DNA of 52,504 nt from an uncultured Collinsella sp. (GTDB lineage Bacteria > Actinomycetota > Coriobacteriia > Coriobacteriales > Coriobacteriaceae): contig CAAFEY010000047.1 of NCBI GenBank assembly GCA_900761995.1, forward strand, positions 1 to 52,504. The letters are read 5' to 3'. The notes under the pieces were generated by a model. That model was not told the origin of the DNA. It did not search any database and worked only from the letters and a program-made list of their open reading frames with translations. The position numbers were made by a program, and so were the translations under genes. Shown here piece after piece: positions 7,563 to 16,382 of the stretch (position 1 is its first letter; each line of letters begins with the position of its first letter).

Positions 7563-9213
7563 GGACACCACCGAGAACCTCTACATCGAGGGTGACAACC
7601 TAGACGCGTTAAAGATCCTGAAAGAGACCTACGCCGGCAAGGTGAAGCTCATATACATCGACCCGCCTTACAACACGGGCCATGATTTCGTCTACGACGA
7701 TGACTTTGCCAAGACGCGCGGCGAGTACAACGCCGAGAGCGGCGACTATGACGAGGAGGGCGGCCGCCTGGTCGCCAACACCGAGGGCAACGGCCGGTTT
7801 CACTCGGACTGGTGCTCGATGATTTATCCGCGTCTCACGCTCGCGCGCGATCTGCTCGCTGCCGACGGCACCATCTTCATCAGCATTGACGAGAACGAAG
7901 CTAATAACCTTGAGAAAATCTGTGACGAGGTATTTGGGCGTGCAAATTTTCTTACACGCTTTATCTGGAGAAAAGTGGATAGTCCCAACGACAACCACGT
8001 CGTTATCACGCCTGATCACGAATACATTTTTGCCTATTGCAAAAATGCGGCAACGGTTACCTTGCGTCAGCGTAGGGCACCTGAGCTCGTTGATGCCTAC
8101 AATGGGCCGGACGAAAACGGCAGATATTGGCGCGACAGGCTTCTCCGCAAGAACGGAAAAAACAGCCTTCGCGCCGACAGGCCAACCATGTATTACGCGC
8201 TTACGGCACCGGACGGCTCGGAGGTTTGGCCTATTCGGGAGGACGGGCGCGAAGGCTGCTGGGCCGCTGGGCCCAGCAGCCTCAAAGAAATCGATGCTCG
8301 CGGAGATTTGATTTGGAAGCAGAGAGACGGCAAATGGGTTCCGTATACTCGTGAATATGCTGCCGACAACCCAACGAAACCTTGGATGACGATCTGGAAC
8401 GATTTGCCAGCTATGCGGCAAACAAAGGCAGGCATGAAAGACCTATTCGGCATTTCAAACGTTTTCGATACGCCCAAGCCGCCTGCCTTGATTCAGCGCT
8501 GCATGGAGCTTGGAGGAGTAAAAGAAGGCGAGATTGTTCTCGACTTCTTCTCGGGATCGGCTGCCACTGCGCATGCTGCTTTGGATTTTTATTCCAACGA
8601 GGAAGTAGCTGCCAAGTGGATTCTTGTGCAAATTCCGGAACTCCTCGATGAGGGAGCGGAAGCACGGCAATTCGGCTTCAAGTCGATTTGCGATCTTGGC
8701 GAGGAGCGCATCCGCCGTGCGGGCGAGAAAATCGCCAATGAAATCGATGAATCCAATAAGCAGCTCGAGCTCGGCGCCGAGCCAAAGCCTTATCCCGACC
8801 TGGGCTTCCGCGTGCTGCGCATCGACTCCTCGAACTTCAAGGACTTCTACCTCACGCCTGGCGAGACCTCACAGGAGAGCCTCTTCGACTTCGCTGACAA
8901 CGTGAAGGAGGGGCGCTCTGAATTGGATCTGCTCTTCGAGGTGCTGCCAAAGCTCGGCATCCCGTACTCCGCGAAGATCGAGGAGCGCGTGCTCGCCGGC
9001 AAGAAGGTCTTTTTCGTTGACGGCGACAAATTGGCGGCCTGCTTCGATGCGAACGTCGGCTCCGACACCATCGAGGAGATGGCGAAGGCCAAGCCCTGGT
9101 ATGCTGTCATCCGCGACTCATCCATGGCCGACGACGCCACGCACGCCAACTACGAGGAGCTGTTCCGCACCTACAGCCCCGACACCGTTCCCCAAGTGAT
9201 TTAAGGCGTCGAC

Positions 9214-12200
9214 ATGAAGTTCAAGTTCAAAGTACAGCAGTACCAAACCGACGCCGCAGATGCGGTGACCTCGGTCTTCGAGGGGCAGCCCAACCAGGGC
9301 GCCTCCGTCTACCTGCGCGATCTGGGCCGCAAGCCCAAGCGCGCGCAGGGCGAGATCGACTTCGGCGACGAGAGCACCGAGGGGTATGCCAATGCCCCCG
9401 TTGCGCTTTCAGGTGCCGACATACTGGCAAACGTGCGAGCGGTGCAGCGACGCAACCAGATCCCCGAGTCGGAGGAGCTCTTCTGCGGCATGGGGGCTTG
9501 CCAGCTGGACGTCGAGATGGAGACGGGCACCGGCAAGACCTACGTCTACACCAAGACGATGCTCGAGCTCAACCGCCTGTACGGCTGGTGCAAGTTCATC
9601 GTGGTGGTGCCATCGGTCGCCATCCGCGAGGGCGTGGCCAAGAGCCTGGAGAACACCCAGGAGCACTTCTTCTCCCAATACCACAAGAAGATCAGGTTCT
9701 TCATATACGACTCGGACAACCTGACCGAGCTTGATGCGTACTCCCAATCGAGCGACGTCAACTGCATGGTCATCAACATGCAGGCGTTCAACGCGTCGAT
9801 GAAGGAGGGCGCCAAGAACAAGGCGGCGCGCATCATCTTCGACGAGCGCGACGAGTTCAGCAGCCGCAGGCCAATCGACGTCATCGCTGCGAACCGCCCC
9901 ATCGTCATCTGCGATGAGCCCCAGAAGATGGGAAAGAAGGGAGGCGCGACCCAGAAGGGCATCGCCCGCTTCAACCCTCTGTTCGTGCTGAACTATTCGG
10001 CAACGCACAAGGAGAAGCACGACCTGGTGTATGCCCTGGACGCCCTGGATGCCTACAACCAGAAGCTTGTGAAGCGCATCGAGGTCAAGGGCTTCTCGCT
10101 CAAGAACATGCGCGGTACCGACGGCTACCTGTACCTGCGTGACATCATCGTGAGCAAGAGCCGCGCCCCGGAGGCCGTCATCGAGTTCAAGTACATGGGC
10201 GCGGGCGGCAAGGTCCGCAAGAAGACCCAGCGGTTTTGCGAGGGCGATAGCATCTATGACGCAAGCGGGTCCACCAAGCTCGAGGCGTATCGAGGCTATA
10301 CCATCGCAAGCGGCAACGATGGTGTGGTGCCACCGCAGGACGGGCGTCCCGGTTACGTCCGCTTCCTGGACAGCTCCATTGGCGACAATGGCCGCATCTA
10401 TATGGGCGAGGTCTACTGCGACTCCGCGGCGGATGACATCCAGCGCATTCAGATTCGCGAGACTATTAAGAGCCACCTCCAGAAGGAGGAGGCCCTGTTC
10501 CGCCGCGGCATCAAGTGCCTGAGCCTTTTCTTCATCGACCAGGTGGCGAAGTACCGCGACCTCTCCGGCAACGGCGAAACAGTGGGCTACGGCAAGATCT
10601 TCGAGGAGGAGTACGAGGCCATCGTCTCCGACAGATTGAAGCACCCCACGCAGGACGACATCCTCGACCCCTCGTACACGCAGTACCTCGGGCGATTCGA
10701 GGCGCGCTCGGTGCACTCCGGCTACTTCTCTGTGGACAAGAAGGGCAACGCCGTCGAGTCGAAGGCCGAGAAGAAGGCGGAGCGCGAGGACGGCATCGGC
10801 ATCAACGACGACGACGCGAAGCGCGCATACGACCTGATCCTGCGCGATAAGGAGCGCCTGCTCTCGTTCGATGAGCCTGTGCGCTTCATCTTCAGCCACT
10901 CGGCGCTGCGCGAGGGCTGGGACAACCCGAACATCTTCCAGATATGCACGCTCAAGGAATCGGGCTCCGAGACGAGCAAGCGCCAGGAGGTCGGCCGCGG
11001 CATGCGCCTGGCTGTCGACCAGGACGGCAACCGCCAGGACGCAGCGCTGCTGGGACCCGACGAGGTGCACCGCGTGAACTTGCTCACCGTGATCGCGTCG
11101 GAGAGCTACGAGACGTTCGTGAGGGATTTGCAGACCGACATAAGCAAGAGCCTGCGCGAGCGCCCGAGGAAGGTGGAGATGAACCTGTTCAGCGGGCGCG
11201 ACGTCGTGCTCGACGGCGAGACGGTCTCCTTCACCGAGGAGGAGTCGAAGCGCATTTACAAGGCTCTTTACAAGTGCGACTTCATCGATGACGACGACAA
11301 GCCGACCGCCGAGTTCCGCAAGGCCGTCGAGGGCGGCACCTTCGTGGAGTACTTCGTCGTGAAGCTGCCTGAGGGCATCGCCGACACCGCACACGCAAAG
11401 GCCGTCGAGGCGCTGGTGAGGAGCGTCTACGACGCGCACGCGCTCGACGGCATGATCGGGCGCGCCCAGGAGAAGATCACTGAGAACACGCTGACCGACA
11501 ACTTCGCCAAGCGCGAGTTCAAGGAGCTGTGGGCGCGCATCAACCGCAAGCACGCCTACACGGTGAGCTTCTCGGACGACGAGCTGAGGAGCAAGTCGAT
11601 AGAGCGCATCAACGGCGATTTGCGCGTGAGCAGGCTGCAGTACACCCTGACGGTCGGCGGGCAGAAGGCGCAGGCCACGCGCGACGAGGTGCAGGGCGGC
11701 TCGTCGTTCGGCCGTACGCAGACCGAGACCCGCGACGTCGACGCTGGCACTGCGTCCGTGGGCGTGACCTACGACCTCGTGGGCGAGGTGGCGCAGGCCG
11801 CCGCCATCACGCGCAGGAGCGCCGCGGCGATCCTCGCCGGCATCGACGCCAACGTGTTCGGGCTCTACCGCGTGAACCCAGAGGAGTTCATCAAGAAGGC
11901 GGCGGCGCTCATCGTGTCGGAGAAGGCGACGATGGTGGTGGAGCACATCAGCTACCACGAGATCGACGACGTCTACGACGAGGCCATCTTCACCGAGCGC
12001 ATGCCCGACAACGCGAGCAAGGCGTACGAGGCCAAGAAGAACATCCAGCGCTTCGTGTTCCCCGACTCCGACGGCGAGCGCAGGTTCGCCGAGGACATGG
12101 ACGCCGCCGCCGAGGTGGCGGTCTACGCGAAGCTACCGCGCTCATTCCAGATTCCCACGCCGGTAGGCAACTATGCCCCCGACTGGGCCATCGCCTTCAA

Positions 12201-12396
12201 GGAGGGCAGCGTGCGCCACGTGTTCTTCATCGCGGAGACAAAGGGCACCATGGACACGCTGGAGCTCTCCGGTGTGGAGAACGCCAAGATCGCCTGCGCC
12301 AAGAAGCTCTTCAACGAGATGAGCACCGGCGACGTGCGCTACCACAACGTGGCGACGTACGAGGACCTGCTCGAGGTGATGGGCAGGATGAGCTAA
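9214..12396 (+). CDS. res: Type III restriction endonuclease subunit Res
   Basis: A 1,060-residue ATP-driven translocase and nuclease of a type III system. Walker A METGTGKTY is near residue 104, the DEAD-like box ICDEPQKM near 232, motif III YSATH near 260, and motif VI QEVGRGMRL near 591. At the C-terminus APDWAIAF followed by FFIAETKG (about 988-1010) is the PD-(D/E)xK nuclease site. It starts ten bases after the mod stop, without its own promoter, as usual for mod-res pairs. The frame is intact. In known type III systems Res needs Mod to bind and cleave DNA, so with mod split Res should be silent, not toxic. Transcription may also be reduced by the inserted element. Confidence 0.92.
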   Translation: MKFKFKVQQYQTDAADAVTSVFEGQPNQGASVYLRDLGRKPKRAQGEIDFGDESTEGYANAPVALSGADILANVRAVQRRNQIPESEELFCGMGACQLDVEMETGTGKTYVYTKTMLELNRLYGWCKFIVVVPSVAIREGVAKSLENTQEHFFSQYHKKIRFFIYDSDNLTELDAYSQSSDVNCMVINMQAFNASMKEGAKNKAARIIFDERDEFSSRRPIDVIAANRPIVICDEPQKMGKKGGATQKGIARFNPLFVLNYSATHKEKHDLVYALDALDAYNQKLVKRIEVKGFSLKNMRGTDGYLYLRDIIVSKSRAPEAVIEFKYMGAGGKVRKKTQRFCEGDSIYDASGSTKLEAYRGYTIASGNDGVVPPQDGRPGYVRFLDSSIGDNGRIYMGEVYCDSAADDIQRIQIRETIKSHLQKEEALFRRGIKCLSLFFIDQVAKYRDLSGNGETVGYGKIFEEEYEAIVSDRLKHPTQDDILDPSYTQYLGRFEARSVHSGYFSVDKKGNAVESKAEKKAEREDGIGINDDDAKRAYDLILRDKERLLSFDEPVRFIFSHSALREGWDNPNIFQICTLKESGSETSKRQEVGRGMRLAVDQDGNRQDAALLGPDEVHRVNLLTVIASESYETFVRDLQTDISKSLRERPRKVEMNLFSGRDVVLDGETVSFTEEESKRIYKALYKCDFIDDDDKPTAEFRKAVEGGTFVEYFVVKLPEGIADTAHAKAVEALVRSVYDAHALDGMIGRAQEKITENTLTDNFAKREFKELWARINRKHAYTVSFSDDELRSKSIERINGDLRVSRLQYTLTVGGQKAQATRDEVQGGSSFGRTQTETRDVDAGTASVGVTYDLVGEVAQAAAITRRSAAAILAGIDANVFGLYRVNPEEFIKKAAALIVSEKATMVVEHISYHEIDDVYDEAIFTERMPDNASKAYEAKKNIQRFVFPDSDGERRFAEDMDAAAEVAVYAKLPRSFQIPTPVGNYAPDWAIAFKEGSVRHVFFIAETKGTMDTLELSGVENAKIACAKKLFNEMSTGDVRYHNVATYEDLLEVMGRMS

Positions 12397-12405
12397 GCCA
12401 CGCTT

Positions 12406-13539
12406 ATGAACCATAAGGAGAACCAGGAAAAGGCAGAGCTTTCGATTTATCAGCAGGCGTTGAAGGTCGCGAGGGCAAAAGGCGGAGAAGCGAGAAGGAA
12501 CGTCGCCCGACTGTCGGGCGACGCCCGCCCATTCGATAGGCCCGATATTCTCATCACGGCCGAAGGCGGGAGAAGAATAGTCGGTTTAGAGCACTTCCGC
12601 GTTGACCACCATATCGGGAGGGGCAAGAAGGTTGAATCTAAGTCCGCGAGGTTCTCTTCGGATGCGGAGCGGTTTCGAAAGCAACACGAGGATGCAGCTC
12701 GCAGGGGCGCTCTGGCAGAAGAGGCTTACCGAGGGTTCGGCGATTTGATCAGCCGGGCGATACGGGAGCAATCGAACGCCTGCGTTGACGACATCAGGGC
12801 TTCGCTCGACGCGGGGCTGTTCGGCAAAGACGGTCGCGGGCATGCGTTCAAGCTCGATGCGTATCGCGAGAATATAGTGCAGATTGACGCCAATGCCGAT
12901 ATCCGCCTTGGATTCCTGATCGAGCTCCATGCGGATTTGCGCCAATGGTTCCTCAATGATGGCTTTAAGGAGACTAAGGTATCTCCAGGTCAGTTCCCAA
13001 TAAGTTGCGAAGCCTATGGGCTTCTCAAGAAGGCATCGGCTCACGTTGACTGGATCGTGCTTGCGTTTTGCCCGCTTTACGGCGATGAGGTGAGAGACGC
13101 CGCGATTATCAGATGCTGCAACGGCATGTTCGAAACGAGCGCCGCTCGACAAGGCATAATCCAGACACCATATTTGGGCCTTGGAAAAGAAACGCCTTTC
13201 GGCAAACAGGATAGACAAGGAGAGGTTGAGTTCGGCGTCGGAAACGACGGCATTGATTATCTGGTCGAAAACACGTCCGAGCAGATGGACGCCATCGAGT
13301 TGTTCAACAACGCGATAAGCGGAGCCGCCGAAGCGCTCAATCTAGCGCGGAAAGGAAAACCCTTTGCCGCGACGACGTCAGTTCAGCTTGCCTACGACAT
13401 AGCAAAAGACTCCTTGAAGCACAAAAACGGGAATGTTGAGCCGCAGGATGCCCTTAAGGCGATTGGCAGAATGGATCCATCAGGGATGAGCGCGCGGATG
13501 GAGAACTGGCGGAAGCAGTGGCTCATCGATAACGTATAG
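12406..13539 (+). CDS. Unknown 377-residue protein downstream of res
   Basis: Not recognised. The protein is cytosolic, without signal peptide or membrane segment. Near residues 44-66 it reads DRPDILITAEGGRRIVGLEHF, a strand-turn-strand pattern with Asp and Glu spaced like the core of some PD-(D/E)xK nucleases, though the final Lys is absent; this is only a hint. A middle segment ENIVQIDANADIRLGFLIEL and a C-terminal part with several helices follow. The ATG lies nine bases after the res stop but has no good ribosome-binding site. Base and codon use are less GC-rich than in res, so it probably joined the locus separately. Its place between res and the DUF4268 gene suggests a defence-related or element-carried function. 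Confidence 0.7.
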   Translation: MNHKENQEKAELSIYQQALKVARAKGGEARRNVARLSGDARPFDRPDILITAEGGRRIVGLEHFRVDHHIGRGKKVESKSARFSSDAERFRKQHEDAARRGALAEEAYRGFGDLISRAIREQSNACVDDIRASLDAGLFGKDGRGHAFKLDAYRENIVQIDANADIRLGFLIELHADLRQWFLNDGFKETKVSPGQFPISCEAYGLLKKASAHVDWIVLAFCPLYGDEVRDAAIIRCCNGMFETSAARQGIIQTPYLGLGKETPFGKQDRQGEVEFGVGNDGIDYLVENTSEQMDAIELFNNAISGAAEALNLARKGKPFAATTSVQLAYDIAKDSLKHKNGNVEPQDALKAIGRMDPSGMSARMENWRKQWLIDNV

Positions 13540-13599
13540 CTCAGTTTTCGATTGATGCGGACGAGGCGCTCTGCGCGCCAACGATTTGATAGGAATGCA

Positions 13600-14529
13600 A
13601 TGAAATACAATCTCGACAAGCTGAAGAAAGTCGATCTGCGCGACGTATGGCCGCACGAGGCGCTTGACTTCACCAGATGGCTCTCCGAGGAGCCCAACCT
13701 TGCCATACTGAGCTCGGCAGTCGGCATCGAGCTCGAGCTTATAGAGACCGAGTCGTCAGTGGGCTCGTTCAACGTCGACATCTATGCGCAGGAAGCCGGC
13801 ACCGGACGCAAGGTGATCATTGAGAACCAGCTCGAGGACACCAACCACGACCACCTAGGCAAAGTAATCACCTACGCCGCCGGCAAGGGTGCTGAGGTCG
13901 TCATATGGGTGGTGGCCCGCGCACGCGACGAGCACCGTCAGGCCATCGAGTGGCTCAACCAGCACACCGACAGCGACTTCGGGTTCTTCCTGGTCGAAAT
14001 TGAGCTGTGGGCGATAGGCGACTCGCTCCCCGCGCCGCGGTTCAATGTCGTGGAGCAGCCCAACGAGTGGACGAAGGCTATCAAGCTCAGCGAGGGCCTC
14101 TCCGAGACCGAGCGCGTGAAGCTCTCGTACTGGACCAAGTACCGCGAGGTAGCTCAGGCGACTCCCGAGTTTTTGAAGGTTTTCAACCCACAGAAGCCCT
14201 CGAAAGACCACTGGACCACTTTGCGCTGCGGCACGTCCGCCTATCACATCGGCCTGCTTATAGACACGCAGCGCGGCCGCATTGGCATCGAGTTTTACGT
14301 GCCCGACGACAAGGAAATCGGCCACAAGGCCATCGACAACGCCGATTTGTTTGAAGAGCGTCTCGGTCTTGCGGCCACGCCCTTCGACGCCAAGAAGGCA
14401 TCGGGGCTTCGCTTCTATAAAGACGGCTGCAAGATCAAGAACAACGAGACCGCCTGGCCGGGATTCATATCGGAGCAGCTCGAGTGGGCTCTCGCCATGA
14501 AGAAGCTAATCGCCGAACTGGGGCTTTAG
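13600..14529 (+). CDS. DUF4268 protein with nuclease-like N-terminal domain
   Basis: A 309-residue protein. The N-terminal half resembles a PD-(D/E)xK nuclease: GSFNVDIYA (about residues 64-72) gives the Asp, KVIIENQ (near 82-88) the Glu-x-Gln pair, and NHDHLGKVITYAAG the following helix. The C-terminal half, with IGIEFYVPDDKE and LRFYKDG, matches DUF4268 as I remember it. The ATG at 13600 follows TAGGAA and begins MKYNLDKL; an in-frame ATG at 13552 has no such site. It ends next to, and converges with, the recombination module. Proteins of this family are often found in defence islands and may restrict foreign DNA, but no specific activity can be claimed. Confidence 0.8.
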   Translation: MKYNLDKLKKVDLRDVWPHEALDFTRWLSEEPNLAILSSAVGIELELIETESSVGSFNVDIYAQEAGTGRKVIIENQLEDTNHDHLGKVITYAAGKGAEVVIWVVARARDEHRQAIEWLNQHTDSDFGFFLVEIELWAIGDSLPAPRFNVVEQPNEWTKAIKLSEGLSETERVKLSYWTKYREVAQATPEFLKVFNPQKPSKDHWTTLRCGTSAYHIGLLIDTQRGRIGIEFYVPDDKEIGHKAIDNADLFEERLGLAATPFDAKKASGLRFYKDGCKIKNNETAWPGFISEQLEWALAMKKLIAELGL

Positions 14530-14532
14530 GCG

Positions 14533-14961
14533 TCAACCGCGTCCCATTCCGAAGATGCTTGCGGTGTTGGATTCTGCATCCATGATGGTTGTCTCTGGCT
14601 CTTCTAAAGATGCGAGCTGCTGCCGCGGTTCAGAAGATATCGAATCGCCAACCCCCTCGCCGAGAGCCAGAAAGAACCTCATCACCAGCTCGATCCTCTG
14701 CTGCAGGGACTCGCTCAGCTCGCCGTAGGAGGCCGCCAGCCGGACCTCCTTGGCCAACGACGTCATCGAGCCCTTCAGCGCCTTCTGAACGCTCACGGAG
14801 GGCCTCACCTCAACTTGGGTATCGGTGAGCTTGGCGATGATGTAGTCCTGCCTGCTCATGCCGCTCCAGGCTGCCATCTCGCATATGATCTTGCGCTCCT
14901 CGGGCGTGCAGCGGAACGCCATCGTCTTGCTGCGCTTGCGGGCGCTGTTCTCGCACGGCAT
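14533..14961 (-). CDS. MobC/NikA-like ribbon-helix-helix mobilisation protein
   Basis: A 142-residue protein with the start typical of relaxosome accessory proteins: a basic patch SARKRSKTMAFRCTPEERK followed by a helix and MSRQDYIIAKL (residues about 36-46). Such proteins bind oriT or act as small DNA-binding factors in integrative elements. The ATG at 14961 lies five bases after the integrase stop, with AGGGGG eight bases upstream, so the gene is coupled to the integrase. The C-terminal 60 residues are acidic and of low complexity. No relaxase is in the window; if the protein serves transfer, the partner must lie left of base 1. A role limited to excision or regulation is also possible. Confidence 0.65.
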   Translation of the reverse strand: MPCENSARKRSKTMAFRCTPEERKIICEMAAWSGMSRQDYIIAKLTDTQVEVRPSVSVQKALKGSMTSLAKEVRLAASYGELSESLQQRIELVMRFFLALGEGVGDSISSEPRQQLASLEEPETTIMDAESNTASIFGMGRG

Positions 14962-14966
14962 CCTTC

Positions 14967-16037
14967 TTACCCCCTCGCCCCGTCGAGCGCGGCGGCCATT
15001 TCGTCCTGCTTCGTGGGGAACAGGTGCGCGTAGCGGTAGGTGATGTCCACCGCCTCGTGGCCCATGCGCTCGGCGATGGCCAGCGCGGAGAAGCCCATCT
15101 CTATCAGCAGGCTCACATGGCTGTGGCGTATGTCGTGTATGCGGATGCGCTTCACGCCCGACGCCTTGCACCCGCGCTCCATCTCGTGGGCCAGGAAGTG
15201 CTTGGTCACGGCGAACAGGCGCTCGTCGGGGGCGACGTCGTCGCGCACCTCGATGAAGTCCGCCATCTCGTCGCGCAGGAAGGCGGGCATGACGATCGTG
15301 CGCACGGACTTGGGCGTCTTGGGGTCGGTAACGGTGTCCACGCCGTGGAGGCTCTGGTACGACTTGTTGATGCGCAGCCGCGAGCTATCCAGCATGAAGT
15401 CGGACGGCGTGAGCGCCAGGAGCTCGCCGCAGCGTATGCCCGTCCAGTACAGCAGCTCGAAGGCGTGGAACGACAGCGGCTTGTCCATGACTGCCTCGCT
15501 GAACCTCAGGTACTCGTCCTTGGTCCAGAACTGCATCTCGCCGCCCTTCTTCGAGCCGATCTTGTCGACCCTGCGCACCGGGTTGTCGGTGAGGCCGTAG
15601 TAGCGCTCGGCGTGGTTGAAGATGGCGTTCAGTTGGTTGTTCACCGTGCGCAGGTACGTCGGCGCCCAGGGCTTCCCGTCGGCGTCCCGGTGCTCGGTGA
15701 GCTCGTTTTGCCACCTGATGACGTCGATCGGCCTCACGTCGCACATGCGCATGTCCCCGAAGAACGGCACGAGCTTGTCGTTGATGATGTACTCCTTGGT
15801 GATCCACGTGTGCTCGCGTATGCGCGGCTTCACCTCTGAGGCGTACACCTCGACGAACTCGGAGAACGTCATGTCCATGGCCCCGCCGTTAAGGCTCTTG
15901 AACTGGCTTTCCCATACGGCGGCCTCCACCTCGGAGGAGAAGCCGCGCTTCGTCTTGTGGCGCTTCGAGCCGCGGGCGTCGCGGTAGTAGCACTGCACGA
16001 AGAACGTGCCGTTGCTGTCGTCCTTGTACACGGGCAT
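14967..16037 (-). CDS. int: Tyrosine recombinase (integrase) of the element
   Basis: A 356-residue site-specific recombinase. The N-terminal 60 residues (DDSNGTFFVQCYYRDARG followed by KTKRGF) look like an arm-binding domain; a SAM-like core-binding domain follows, then the catalytic domain with TGIRCGELLAL (first Arg, near residue 190), HDIRHSH (His-x-x-Arg, near 307), GHEAVDITYRYAHL (His and the nucleophile Tyr, near 330-340). The ATG at 16037 is preceded by GGAGGTGG; ten codons upstream in frame have no such site. It lies one base after the excisionase-like gene and points away from guaA. The gene is about 1.4 kb from the guaA stop, so that end of the element is probably next to guaA. Confidence 0.93.
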   Translation of the reverse strand: MPVYKDDSNGTFFVQCYYRDARGSKRHKTKRGFSSEVEAAVWESQFKSLNGGAMDMTFSEFVEVYASEVKPRIREHTWITKEYIINDKLVPFFGDMRMCDVRPIDVIRWQNELTEHRDADGKPWAPTYLRTVNNQLNAIFNHAERYYGLTDNPVRRVDKIGSKKGGEMQFWTKDEYLRFSEAVMDKPLSFHAFELLYWTGIRCGELLALTPSDFMLDSSRLRINKSYQSLHGVDTVTDPKTPKSVRTIVMPAFLRDEMADFIEVRDDVAPDERLFAVTKHFLAHEMERGCKASGVKRIRIHDIRHSHVSLLIEMGFSALAIAERMGHEAVDITYRYAHLFPTKQDEMAAALDGARG

Positions 16038-16038
16038 G

Positions 16039-16242
16039 TCAGTCCACCTCCGGGAAGTACAGGGCATCGAAGACGTCGCTCCGGACGCGCCCGCGGATCA
16101 CCACGCGCCCGCGCGCCTCCTGCTCGGCGTTTATCCTCCTGATCACCTCGTAGGCGCTGCCTTTCTTGATCCTCAGCAGCTCCGCGACCTCGTCGGCGTC
16201 CAGCATGTGCGGCCTCGGCGTCTTCGCCACCTTCTCGTCCAT
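16039..16242 (-). CDS. xis: Excisionase-like winged-helix DNA-binding protein
   Basis: A 67-residue protein with a MerR/excisionase type helix-turn-helix, MLDADEVAELLRIKKGSAYEVIRRI, followed by a basic wing RGRVVIRGRVRSD. Proteins of this size directly upstream of an integrase usually bend DNA and favour excision. ATG at 16242 follows AGGAGG with four to five bases of spacing; the in-frame ATG 15 bases upstream overlaps that Shine-Dalgarno sequence and is rejected. The stop lies one base before the integrase ATG, so they form one operon with the MobC-like gene. The operon diverges from the Xre regulator across a repeated operator. Confidence 0.75.
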   Translation of the reverse strand: MDEKVAKTPRPHMLDADEVAELLRIKKGSAYEVIRRINAEQEARGRVVIRGRVRSDVFDALYFPEVD

Positions 16243-16260
16243 GGCTCCTCCTATCATTAG

Positions 16261-16364
16261 CGTACGGATACGTACGGTTTACAGATTCAGATTAAACGTA
16301 CATATCTGTACTGTCAATAGAATTGCGTACATTTGCGTACGCTGGTAAGATGTGCGGGTACGTA
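16261..16364. promoter_or_regulatory. Repeated CGTAC operator between excision operon and Xre regulator
   Basis: Three pairs of CGTAC spaced exactly ten bases apart stand at 16261/16271, 16297/16307 (second copy TGTAC) and 16326/16336; a single GTACGTAA follows at 16358. Ten bases is one helical turn, so each pair puts two half sites on the same DNA face. The block lies between divergent genes and is likely bound by the adjacent Xre protein to control integrase/excisionase and its own gene. Confidence 0.7.
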
Positions 16365-16382
16365 ATTCCAGGAGGAGGGCGC

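Larger units (their letters stand above)
5446..9204 (+). pseudogene. mod: Type III DNA methyltransferase Mod, split by a transposon
   Basis: An adenine methyltransferase and the recognition subunit of a type III system. Codons 1-90 (5446-5715) are followed by an 8-bp target, the 1,831-bp element, and the remaining 549 codons (7555-9204). Removing the element and one target copy gives an uninterrupted 639-codon frame of normal Mod length. In that frame the catalytic DPPY is at residues 126-129 and the SAM-binding FFSGSA near 420, the beta-class order, with the recognition domain between them. The present reading frame from 5446 stops at 5823 inside the element. The 3' part has a GTG at 7642 just before DPPY but no ribosome-binding site and lacks about 119 N-terminal residues. 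Restriction by Res needs Mod, so the system is probably off. GC drops from about 7895 to 8750. Confidence 0.92.

Noticed and set aside
7642..9204. A functional shortened Mod translated from GTG 7642
   Set aside because: No ribosome-binding site is seen and about 119 N-terminal residues are missing, so it is treated as part of a broken gene.
9409..11958. An 849-codon open frame antisense to res
   Set aside because: Shadow frame of res with no motifs or start signal.
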